Shown: positions 33,109-43,900 of the stretch, piece by piece
How positions within the stretch are numbered: position 1 is the stretch's first letter
Layout: each line of letters begins with the position of its first letter
Assembly (NCBI RefSeq): GCF_023159225.1
Contig: NC_063167.1
Coordinates: forward strand, 18,045,360-18,109,359
Source of the DNA: Perognathus longimembris pacificus
Taxonomy: Eukaryota; Chordata; Mammalia; Rodentia; Heteromyidae
Direction of reading: 5' to 3'
Length of the DNA stretch: 64,000 bases
Program-made: the position numbers and the translations under genes
Notes under the pieces: generated by a model
The model's database searches: none
What the model was told of the DNA's origin: nothing
Seen by the model: only the letters and a program-made list of their open reading frames with translations

Positions 33109-33345
33109 AAAAGAGCGGAGTGAGGGGCTGGGGATATAGCCTAGTGGCAAGAGTGCCTGCCTCGGATACACGAGGCCCTAGGTTCAATTCCCCAGCACCA
33201 CATATACAGAAAACGGCCAGAAGCGGCGCTGTGGCTCAAGTGGCAGAGTGCTAGCCTTGAGCAAAAAGAAGCCAGGGACAGTGCTCAGGCCCTGAGTCCA
33301 AGGCCCAGGACTGGCCAAAAAAAAAAAAAAAAAAGAGCGGAGTGA
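33109..33345 (+). repeat. IDL-Geo SINE inserted in the provirus pol gene
   Basis: Body 33124-33330, flanked by a 15-base direct repeat aaaagagcggagtga at 33109-33123 and 33331-33345. Near-consensus head and Geo tail. Confidence 0.93.
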
Positions 33346-34279
33346 GCCTATATTTTTACAGCACCTTTGTGGACACCAAGGACTGCCTGGGGACCTGGCA
33401 CAAGGTAATCGTATGGCTGACCAGCTGGCCACTAATGGAACCATTATAGCTCTGGCCATTGTACAACCTCAAAACCTTCAAATGGCCAAAGGACTCCATG
33501 AGCGTACTCACTTAAATTGGAGAGGGTTACATCAGAGATTTCCTTCAATTCCTATAAAAGACTTAAAAAAGATTATAAGGACTTGTAAATCATGTATGCC
33601 TTTTGTGCAAGTCCCTCCTCTGCAATCTCCAGGGGTGAACCCAAGAGGTCTCAAACCTAACCTAATTTGGCAGACTGATGTTACCCACTACGCTCCTTTT
33701 GGAAGGCTAAAATATATATTTATGTCTATTGACACATGCTCTGGCACGTGTTGGGCCTCTCTGCATACCGGGGAAAGAGCACGGCATGCTGAAAGCCACT
33801 TCTTACAATGTTTTGCTATCCTAGGGCTGCCTTTACAGGTGGAAACAGATAATGGACCTTGCTTCACCAGTAAGCCTTTACAGGCATTTTTCCAAATGTG
33901 GAATATTAAACATACCACTGGAATACCATATAACCCAAAGGGTCAAGCCATAATTGAGAGGCATAATAAGACCCTGAAGGATCAATTATTAAAACAAAGG
34001 GGGGGGGAAGCCCCCATGACCAGCTGAGGACAGCGATGTTTACATTGAATATTTTAAATTTCTCAAAGGACCAACCTCTGTTGGCTTTCCAGAGACACTG
34101 GTCAAGCCAAACACCCTACTTAAAGGTGGAAGTCTGTTGGAAGGATCCCCTTACAGGGGCATGGCGAGGTCCAGACCCACTTATCAGTGCCGGAAGGGGC
34201 TTCGCCTGCATTTTCCCAACTGGGGAACCAAATCCAATCTGGATACCAGCTAGAGACGTAAAATATTGTTCATCAGAAT
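33346..34279 (+). pseudogene. Provirus integrase remnant in two frames
   Basis: Starts with the end of RNase H (GHQGLPGDLAQGN) leading into integrase. An HHCC zinc module is visible (HERTH ... CKSC). The catalytic triad is present: Asp at 33677, Asp at 33848 and Glu at 33956, the last two with the standard 35-residue gap. The frame breaks at a nine-G run (33999-34007). The C-terminal DNA-binding domain (WKDPLTGAWRGPDPL) continues in another frame to 34279. Confidence 0.88.
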
Positions 34280-35334
34280 AGCCACCCAAGGGCACCTGCC
34301 CTTGAGGGATGTCCCCCCTTGTTTCCTCTCAGGAAAGCAAAGACCGTGGTGGAATTTTCTATGGAGAAACGGGAAAGCCTGCCTGTACCAGCGATGGACC
34401 CAGTGTCGGCCCTGTTTCTTCCCTGGACCTTGCCTGGCGCCCTTTGGAGTAATGTTTGCTGTGGCAGTGTGGCCCACAGCCTTGCACAAGGACCAAAGGG
34501 AAATTTTGCACACTGTTGTTCCTCCCTTTGCTGCTTATCTTAGGGGTCCCCATTGGAGGGAAATAGGAGCTAAAGGACTTGGACACCTTAATGTTTTATG
34601 ATAAATGTTTACAATAAGCAAGGGATTGGCACCTTGCTGCAATGTTTACTATAAAGTGTTTACTAACCTCAGTTGTTAAGTTACCAGCACCCTGGCTGCC
34701 ACATCACCAGGACCTGAACCTGCCTCTACCTCACCATCGAGGGAAGGAAGACCCATCTGCGCTACCTTGAGTGACACCAGAATGGACCAGGATTCCTCTA
34801 TTTCCTGTGGACTGAACCAGATAAGAGACCCTCCATTGCTTTGTGCCTGTGTTGTAATTGCTCATGTGTTACAGTTGCTCATGTTTGCATTTGCCTTGTA
34901 TTACGATTGCTTATGCTCATGTCTGCTTTATGCTCCCATTTACATTATGTTTACACTGCCCTGTGCTAGACACATGGGTCTCTTATATTGTAAGCGATAG
35001 GCCAGAGCTGTCTAGGTACCAAGTGGCCTTTGGCCTTTTAGCCATATAGGAACCCCATGAGGCTCGTCACTCGACCCCTAGGACCTACTGCTCACTGAGG
35101 TCCGCTGGTATGAGAAAATTATCAGGGCTTCCTTTCAAGTGCCAATCCCACTCTCCCCGAGTCCTCTCATGGGGCCCGCCAGCCCGGCAGGAAGGTCAGC
35201 CTGAAGAGCTAGGGCGTTAGCCCAAGACGGGTACGACTCCCCATGGGGGGGGGCAACCTAAGACACAGCGAGCTCTCAAGTAGGGCGCCTCCTGCTGATC
35301 AAAAATAAATAAATAAAAAAAAATAAAAGGCAGA
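34280..35334 (+). other. Provirus 3' segment, no env recognised
   Basis: About 1 kb between integrase and the 3' LTR. The first 300 bases are open in one frame (about 111 codons from 34266), but I do not recognise an envelope signal, a furin site or a transmembrane domain. The A-rich run with aaaaggcaga before 35335 may be a degraded polypurine tract. Confidence 0.6.
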
Positions 35335-35865
35335 TGTTGGGATCCAGTCCTTAGACTTGACAGGGGGGGGGGGCAGGGGCTTGACGCCCTTCCCCCAAGC
35401 CCTAGGGGAATGAGGAAGCAGGCTACGTTCTCTGGGTCCGGAACCAGAACTGGCTTTGCACCCAGCCCCCAACTCTCTAGCCAGCCCAGGCGCCTCCCAG
35501 TCTCGCCCTGGCTCGGCGCTTTTGAGTGACGTTAGCTCAAGGGGATCATGTGACAGCTTTCAGCCTATCGGCATCCTGGCCGATCGCCCTCTCTTGCTAT
35601 CATCTCCCTTTACCCCCGCCTTAATAAATCAGTTGGCTCTGGAAGCCTCCTCCGAGACTCGCGTTCGCCTGACTTTATTTACCGGTAAGGAGGTGGGCAC
35701 GCTTTCTTGTTAGGCCGCGCGCACGCGTGAGGTCGGCTCTGACCTCTCTGTCCCATCCTGGCTATCTGCTGGCCGGGTGTCCAGGAGAGAGGACGAGAAA
35801 AGGGGGTGGCAAGAAACTTAGCTGAGCCTTGATCCCCACGCCGGGAGAGGCGACTGAGCCCGACA
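35335..35865 (+). repeat. 3' LTR of the provirus
   Basis: 531 bp, same ends and AATAAA (35623) as the 5' LTR, about 97% identical by eye. Followed by the aggctc target duplicate. Confidence 0.92.
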
Positions 35866-35871
35866 AGGCTC

Positions 35872-36480
35872 CTGAGCACTGCTGTATGCTGCCCAAAGCC
35901 ACACTTTTGCTCACACTTCCTGCAACAGGCACTGCCTGGACAGACAACCACATCCTAAGGAAGCTTTGGTGTCTTGAGTACCAAGCAGCTCTGGCTCCCT
36001 CCCCTGGATGCCCACTTTGCTACAGGACAGCAAGAACAGTGCTTCTCTTGGCCCCAAGCACCCCACAGGCTTGCTTAGGGAAGGTGGCAGAGTGAGAGTG
36101 GAGCTTCCAAGCCTGCTGCCGCGCTTTGCCGCCACACTTCAGGTGTGATGAGGCTCCTCAGCTTTCTTCCTGCTCATTCCAAGTCAAGAATGAGGGGGAC
36201 GGGTGCAGCCCTCTCCTCCGACTCTCAGGTGATGAGAGGATTGAGAAGGGGCAGATCCACAGCAACTCCACTAAGCAGCACAGAAGAACTCTGGCAGGGA
36301 GTTCCCAAATGGTCTCAAACCCCAGGGTCATCAGTTCTGGCAAACTTGCCTTTACTATGCTGGGCAAAAGTCCTTTTGGATTTCTTTGGTTCCAGGGAAC
36401 CAAGCTGCATGACAAGGCGAGCTTTCCATGCTGAGGACTTAAGGCACATCAAGAAATGCAACTCAGACCAAGCACATAAA
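35872..36480. other. Intergenic spacer between provirus and SRSF4 3' end
   Basis: Unique-looking sequence, no repeat or gene recognised. It continues the pre-insertion sequence from 30091. Confidence 0.5.
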
Positions 36481-37141
36481 ATTTTGTCAAGCAAAAATAG
36501 TCTTTATTCAAATTTAATGGAAACAGGGGCCACTATACTTTGCAAGACGGGGAAAAATAAAATTAAAAAAAATTCTTTTCTTTTCTTTTCAATATAAAAC
36601 AATATAATCACAATACCAGAATATGGAACTCTACAGTTTATTTCCTATGGTTACTGCAGGTGTCAATTTTCCTCAACTGTGCTATTCACAACTTCGTTAA
36701 GTCCAAAAGTATGAAACCAAAGTGGTAGGAAACTGAAGACTTAGCACTTTCACTAATGGCATACATCACAGGGCGTCAATCCAAGGGCAAAATGGTTGAA
36801 CTCACCATACCTACCTATGCCATTGCCAGACCAGCCTGAAAGCCACCCAGGTTCCAAGCGCCCGGAGGCCAGTCCAGGCTTGGGAGCCAAGGCATTCTGG
36901 ATACTCTACTGTGGGCCATGAGTAAAGGGGGTTGTTCATAGATTTTTTTCAGTCAAGCAGGAAGGCCTGGTGCCAGGAGGCTTTACTGAGAGGAAGCACT
37001 TAGATTTAACAATTATAGACACACCATTGGGGGGGGTTAAAAATGTACAGCAGTGACGTTGGTTCTACTTCAATCACCTGTGCTACAGCTACCAAACATG
37101 TACAAAAGACTCCTCGGGTAGTTCCAGCTGGTTGTAGCCAG
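36481..37141 (-). other. SRSF4: SRSF4 3'UTR
   Basis: About 660 nt from the stop codon to the probable cleavage region. Two - strand AATAAA signals are seen, at 36637-36642 and 36503-36508; the distal one is followed by a T-rich sequence. Confidence 0.75.
36503..36508 (-). terminator. SRSF4: SRSF4 distal poly(A) signal
   Basis: AATAAA on the - strand; cleavage is expected about 15-25 bases towards lower coordinates. Confidence 0.7.
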
Positions 37142-37961
37142 TTAGGATCTCGAGTGGGACCTAGACCTAGACCTGGATGCTGATCTCGAAGCAGACCTGG
37201 ATTGGGACTTGGATCGAGACCGGGTTTTTGATGCTGACTTTGATCTGGAGCGCGATTCTGACGGGAGGTTTGGTTTTGATTTGGAATTAGACCTTGACCG
37301 GGACCGGGCCTCAGGCTTAGGCCCAGCATTCTCACTCTCCCCACGGCCTTCCCTCTGACCAGATTCGGACTTGCTGTGTTCTCGCTCTTTAGACACAGAG
37401 CGGGAAGGCGACCTGGACTGTGAGCGGTCAGTGTCTTCCTTCTTCTTCTTCTTGCTGCTGCTCCCTTTGCTGTCTCGCTTGCTGCTGCGCTTCCTGCTCC
37501 GCTCACTCTTGCTGCGGGAGCGGGAGCGGCTGCGGCTCTCCTCCCGGCTCCTCTTCCTGCCCTTCCTCTTGTCCTTGCTCTTGCTGCGGGAGCGGCTGCG
37601 GCTGCCGCCTTTGCTCCGACTGCGGCTGCGGCTCTTGAGAAGGCTCTTTTCCTGACTGCGGCTTTTCTCCTTGCTTCCGCTCCTGCTCATATGCTTCCCT
37701 TCCTCTCCTCTCCTCTCCTGACTCCGGCTCCTGCTTTTACTCTTACTTTTGTGCCGGCTGGGACTGCGGCTCTTGGGTTTGCCAGTGCTGTCGTTGTTCT
37801 GGATCTTGTCTTCAGCGTGGTCTTTACTTTTGCTGCGCCTCTTGTTCACACTGCGGCTGCGGCTACGACTCTTGTCTTTGCTGACGCTCCTGCTTTTTTC
37901 CTTCTTGCGACTACGGCTCTGGCTGCGGCTGCGGCTCTTGCTCCGGGAGTGGGAGCCCGAC
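37142..37961 (-). CDS. SRSF4: SRSF4 exon 6, bulk of the RS domain and stop
   Basis: 820 coding nt after the acceptor gtctcctcag. Encodes nearly continuous SR/RS/KS dipeptides with a [10 protein letters not shown] block, ending SHSRS and TAA (37142-37144). Confidence 0.95.
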
Positions 37962-40900
37962 CTGAGGAGACACGGGGTGGGGGTGGGGGGTGCTTTGTGA
38001 GTCACAGGGGTCTTGACTTCATGCTAATCAGAAGATAAAAGACTAGAGGGGGCTGGACACCAGTGGCTCATGCCTGTAATCCTAACTACTCATGATGCTG
38101 AGATCTGAGGATTGCAGTTCTAAGCCAGCCCAGCCAGGAAAGTCCTTGAGATTCTTATCTCTAATAAACTACTCAGAAAAAGCTGGAAGTGGCTCAAGTG
38201 CTAGCCTTGGGAAAAGAAGATTAGGAACAGATCCTCAGCCTAGAGTTTGAGCCCCAGGAAGGGGGTGGGGGTGGAGGAAGAAGATGGGAGTGGAAGTGTG
38301 AAGCTCGAAAGGCTGGGACTAAGAGGGTGGGGTCACTGGGCTAAAGTAGAAGAGAACTGAGGTACAAGTGCTCCTGGTGACCTCCTGTTGCAGGACAGAC
38401 CCACCTGGATCGGGACCGGCTCTTAGAATGACTGCTTTTGCTGCTGCCACTTCGGCTTCTGCTCTTCCGGGAATGTCTACTTCGAGAGCGGGACCTGGTG
38501 GAGAAAAATATTTTACTTAAATAATATTTTTGTGTGTGTGGGTCCTAGGCAGTGTTCTACTAGCTACAGCTGCACTTCTGGGTTTTTGATGGTTAACTAG
38601 AGGTAGGAGTCTCACGGACTTTCCTGCCTAAACTGCAAACCTTAGATCTGACTCCTGACTAGCTGGAAAAACAGGTGTGAACCACGGGTACCAGGTGAGG
38701 GGCTAGCTGACGAGAGCCAACCATTCCTCCAATCAAAACTAGGCCCACTGCGGGGTCCAGGCCCCCAGAAGGTCTTCTACACACATAGATGGCTCCCCAG
38801 AAACTTTTCAACTCAAATCCCAAGCTCTGACTTGCCCCCTAGACTGGACACCTTTTTTCACTGGGTTCCTAATTGTCATCTACCTATGCCACTGTGATTT
38901 ACTCAGTTTCTCATACAAGAAACCACAGCTGCCCTGCACTCCATCCCTCTATACATTGGTGGTCCTGCCTCTGTTTTCTAGTCTACCCACTTCCCTTTCC
39001 TGGCACCTTAAGAGAGCCTTCCAATTCACTTTCTGCAAACACTCCTGCCCTTTACCTCTCCTTTCCTCTCTTAAAGTTTTCCCTCCCTCCCTCTGGTACT
39101 GGGGCTTCATGCTCTCGCGCTTGGCATTTTCGCTCAAGGCTGGCACTCTTCCACTTGAGTCACATCTCTAGTTTTCCTTCTTATTGGGTTAAAAAGCCAG
39201 ATTCTCCAACCTTTCAAAAACCCTCGACAAGCTAAAACTACAGACTGTTTTGGCCACTTCCTACTCAGGAATGACTTATTTCAAGTGGAGAGTAGGAAGT
39301 ATACATAATGGGTGAATAAGATTTCACTGTGAAGAGATGGAAATGCTCACAGCTTCTTGGCGCTGTTACCTATGAAGGACTCTTTACAGAAAGTCTAATT
39401 TGAATCTTAACCAGAGCTAAGTTCCAGCTTACAGAAAGTTAAGGGAGTAAGATCTCACACTTCAGCAATACCAAGAAGAAACAAACAAAAAGAATCAATC
39501 CAGAATGTGGGGAAGTATTAAAAAAGCTAAGAAAATAAATGCCATGGGGAAGAAAGGTGGTGGGACTGCTCCAGATTAAAGAGACTTTGTAAATATGACC
39601 AGATTACACAGAGTCAATCAAATCAGGGAAATATTAGTTCAGCTGGAACAGTAGGTGATTGATAGGATCTTGTTCTCAGGTGAGAACTTATCATTCTTTT
39701 TAAAAATTTGTACCACTATTAGGATTTGAACTTAGGGCCTCACACTCGGTTTTCTTGCTCTACCACTTGAGCCATACCTCCAGTCCAGCATTTTGCTGTT
39801 TAACTGGAGAGTGTTGAGGATTTTTCTACCTGTGCTGGCTTCTAACTATGACCCTCAGATCTCAGCCTCCTGAGCAGTTAGGATCAAGGACATGGGCCAC
39901 CAGCATACAGCCTTATCATTCTTGGACACACATGCTCAAGTGGTTCAAGAGGAGAGCATATAGAGCTCAAGCCAGTAGTCCTAGCTACTCAGGAGGCTGA
40001 GATCTGAGAATCACAGTTCAAAGCCAGCCTGGGCAAGAAAGTCTGAGACACTCATTTCCAGTTAACTATAAAAAAGCCAGAAGTGGTACTGTGGCTCAAG
40101 TGACACCAGCTTTGAGGGGAGAGAGGGAGGAGAGGGAGAAAGGGAGAGAGAGCAAGAGAAGTAAGGAAGAGGAGAGAGTGAGGAGAGAGGAGAAGTGAGG
40201 CGAGGGAGACAGAAGAGGAAGAGGGAAAGGAGAGGGAGAGAGGAAGAAAGAGGGAGGGATAGACAGAGTGAGAGCGAGAGAATGAATAACTCAGGGCCCA
40301 AGCACTGTTCCTGGCTTCTTTTTGCTCAAGGCTATCTAGCACTCTGCCACTTCAGCCACAGCGCCACTTCTGGCTGTTTTCTGTATATGTGGTGATGGGG
40401 CGTTGAACCCAGGGCTTCATGTATATGAGGCAAGCACTCTTGCCACTAGGCCATATTCCCAGCCCCCAAACATTGTAATTTATAACTCTCTTTCAAATAG
40501 CAGACAGACACAGAGAAAAGAAAGGAAAAGTACTATTAAAGCCTGAAGGTGGGGCATACAGGTATTCATGAACTGGTATTTCAACTTCTATGTTTCAAAG
40601 TGACCACAAGAACAAGTATGGGGAAGTAGTAAAGTACAGTCTCACACACACACACCAAACCCAAATACAGACAAGACTGAAGACAGGAGCCGATTTGAAG
40701 GGCTTCCAAAGACCCCAGTCAACACCGTCCAAGCACTGACAGAATATATATACTAGGCAGGGTGCCTGTGGCTCATGCCTACAATACAAACTATTTAGGA
40801 GGACCCTGAGAGACTTGAACCAGTAAAATGCTGGCTGAAGGCATGACTTCAGTGGTTCATTGATAGATCAAAGGAGTCTGAGTTCAAGTTCCATGGCAAA

Positions 40901-43900
40901 AGAAGAAAAAGTTACAATTAATATGCATGCATATATCACCTAGTTATGAAAACAGGAGCATGTGTTACGTACTATCAATGAAGCAGCCTTTCTAAAGTAT
41001 GCCCCTTTTCTAATGTCTTCAGAACATATGGGGGATAGGATAAAAGAACGAGTTAAATGTTAGGATAATGATGCGGTCAGCAGAATCTAAAATGGAAAGT
41101 CTTTACAATCAATGACCTTGCTTCTTCAACATTAATCCATAAGAGCCTCCTACTCATTCCTATCTCCAGCCTTCAGTCTCTGTTAGAAAGGCACCTACTT
41201 TCTTTAATCACAGTCTCCAGCTTAGCTTTCTGGGATCAGTGTCTATGACATGTCATTGTCTTCAGTTTAGGTGCGTGGAGTGTATTTCCTTCAAGGAACT
41301 TGTGATAGTGGAAAGCATTTGCTTATGGCCTGCCTTTCTCCAGTGAAGGAGGGGTCAGATCTGTCTTCCCTGGTGCTTTCTTTGGGTGTACTGGCAGAGC
41401 AGCTACCAAATATCTGGTAGCATCACCAATACTCTCCATGGGTCCTCACCACCTGTCAGTGGCCATGTGTGCTCATGCCAGCTTATGATCAGAGTCCCTA
41501 GAAAACGTGAAAGGTCACTGATTTGTCTCAGAGAAAGAAAGGACTTTACTTCTATCGATATTTGTGACATAGAGACCAGGAGTTTTACAAACAAAGGTTT
41601 AGTCCAAAGTTCTGAGTTATTGAACCAGATGGAATTGTCCTATTGAGAACCTGATAGGGGAACATGAGTGAGGATCTGTGCTCAGTAACAAGCAGATAGC
41701 AACAACACACAGACACCCACAGTACCTTGAATGACTCCGACTCCTGGAGTAAGACCGGCGCCGTCTAGAGCCTGGCTTGTCTTCAACTAATCTGATTTTT
41801 CTGCCATTAACTTCAGTTCCATCCAACTTTTCCAAAGCTCTTTTCATATCAGAGTAAGATACAAACTCAATCACCCCTTCATTTTTGCGTTCCTTGTGAG
41901 CATCTGCATATGTTACTTCTCCTGCCTGACGCATATAATCCTAAGGGAGAAAAAAAATCCTTAAATATATTAGGATACATTTTGTTAAAATATCTAAGGC
42001 AATTATGGGGGTGAAATTTTCTTTTCCTTTAAGAGATGTCCGTTTTCCTCCCACCAACCACCTATTCAGGTTCTTTATAGCACTGGGCATAAGGTAAGTG
42101 GCAAAGACTATAAACAAATCGATAAATATTAGACTGAGGCCAGTCCTGACCTCAAGATCTTCCTCATGGCAGGGACTGCAGATGTGCACCATCATTCTAG
42201 CAAGGTGAGTCTTTTTACATGTCACACTCTATGCCCATATTAGAAGACATGTAGATATTGACAAAATGTAAGCAAATTCATAAAGAGATTATGAAATTAG
42301 CCTCCAAATTGTCTTTAGAACGGTTATCTTTTTTTTTTTTCTTTTGTGCTGGTCCCGAGCCTAAAATCAGGGCCCGGGCTATCTTTTACTCGAGGTTAGT
42401 GCTCTAACACTTGTGCTACAGCTCCACTTCTGGCTTTTTCTGAGTAGTTTATTGGGGATAAAAGTCTCACAGACTTTCCTGCTGGGGCTGAATCTGTTTC
42501 CTGAGTAAGATTATAGTGTGAGGCACCAACACCCGGCTATATTTTATAGTCTCATCAGCAGACAATCTATAAAGGGCTGCTAGAATGTTGGCGGCTGACA
42601 CAAGACTAGAAAAACTCCACAGTGGGTGTCAGAAGCCCAGTCCTTTTGCCAAGACAAGCTGCATAATTTAACCTTTTCTGGAACTTATCTTTTTACCTGC
42701 AAGTTATTGGGAACAAATTTTTAAAAAACTGTTTTTACGATGACACGAATATGAAGGATCTCTACTCTTTCCTGAATTGACTAAGGACAACTTATTTATT
42801 GGTGGACAAGGTGAGATGTGAGACAGGTTTGCCTAAGCTATCCAGTTTAGGATACTAGTCAGTAAGTATTCCTCTTCATCATGGTTAACCAACACTGTAC
42901 TCAGAAAATGAGCTGCAGGGTACCAGATGGTCAAAGTAAACGCCACATCCATCAATCCACCCACCCACCCATCTACACACCCACGGGACTGAAACTAGAC
43001 CCTCACGAATGCTAGGCTCTAACAATGAACTACAACCCCAACTGTGGACGTTAACTTTAACACTAAAATTCTTTCAGGATAAATATTTCCTGAATAACAA
43101 ATCCTACAAAAGAATATGGGCTAGACAATCAATATTATCTATGAGGGCCTACTCTAGAAGCTGTAACATAGTGGTACCCCTACCTTTCTTGACTGGTGAA
43201 AAAACCACCCCAGCATCTTTTTATAACACTGTCTACAGAGGAAAGCTTCATGTAATGAAACTTCAAGATGGGCAGTCCTGCCAGGGTAGAGGCTGATGTC
43301 TCTGTACCAGCTGTCTTTCCCTGGACGATTTCTCCGCTGCTCTAGTGAGGCTTTCAACATACAGTACCATTACATTCTGCCAATTCCTGAGCCTGCGTGA
43401 ATTTACCTGTTTCCCAATCTTACTCCTGCCCAACCTTACCCCAGAAAGTTAATGAGGCTCAAACCTTTAGGTCTTGCCAGCTGCACCGACTTGACAAATT
43501 CTCCACAATAAGTCTATACTCTGTGCGGGTAGGAGGGCCATATTTATCTCGGCCACTTCTTCTATAACCATATCCACCTTTAGAAGGTTCAAATACATAC
43601 AATTACTTTAGTGGAGGCAAAGGAAAAGAGGACACAGCACATATTCCCCTTAATATATATTACTTACTCCCCCCACCCCAAATTTATTTTTAACTCTAGT
43701 CCCACCCTTGATTCTAAACTAGATTTAAAAAAATCTATGAGTTAAACATGAAAATTTAATTTACAAACATGAATTTAATTTATAAAGTTGTAATTATATA
43801 TATGTACTCATTAATAGTTACATTTAAAGTTAACATGCATAAAAGTATCAGTAATTTAACAATTTAGAAGTAAACAAATTACTGAGTTACTGTTGTTACG

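Larger units (their letters stand above)
30098..35865 (+). mobile_element. Defective class II (betaretrovirus-like) endogenous provirus
   Basis: Two LTRs of about 530 bp starting TGTTGGG and ending CGACA, bounded by a perfect 6-base duplication aggctc (30092-30097 and 35866-35871); six bases is typical of ERVK/IAP-type integrations. The order is LTR, primer-site-like sequence, gag start, protease, reverse transcriptase, integrase, unassigned kilobase, LTR. At about 5.8 kb it is too short for a complete virus: most of gag and RNase H are missing, env is not recognisable, and reading frames are broken. A SINE has inserted in pol. Not coding-competent. Confidence 0.93.

Noticed and set aside
36126..36597. 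Overlapping ORFs of 102 and 150 codons next to the SRSF4 3' end
   Set aside because: No domain, splice context or conserved start, and they partly run into the SRSF4 poly(A) region on the opposite strand.
37371..38038. + strand ORFs opposite the SRSF4 RS domain (Leu/Ser/Cys-rich)
   Set aside because: They are antisense shadows of the SR dipeptide codons.
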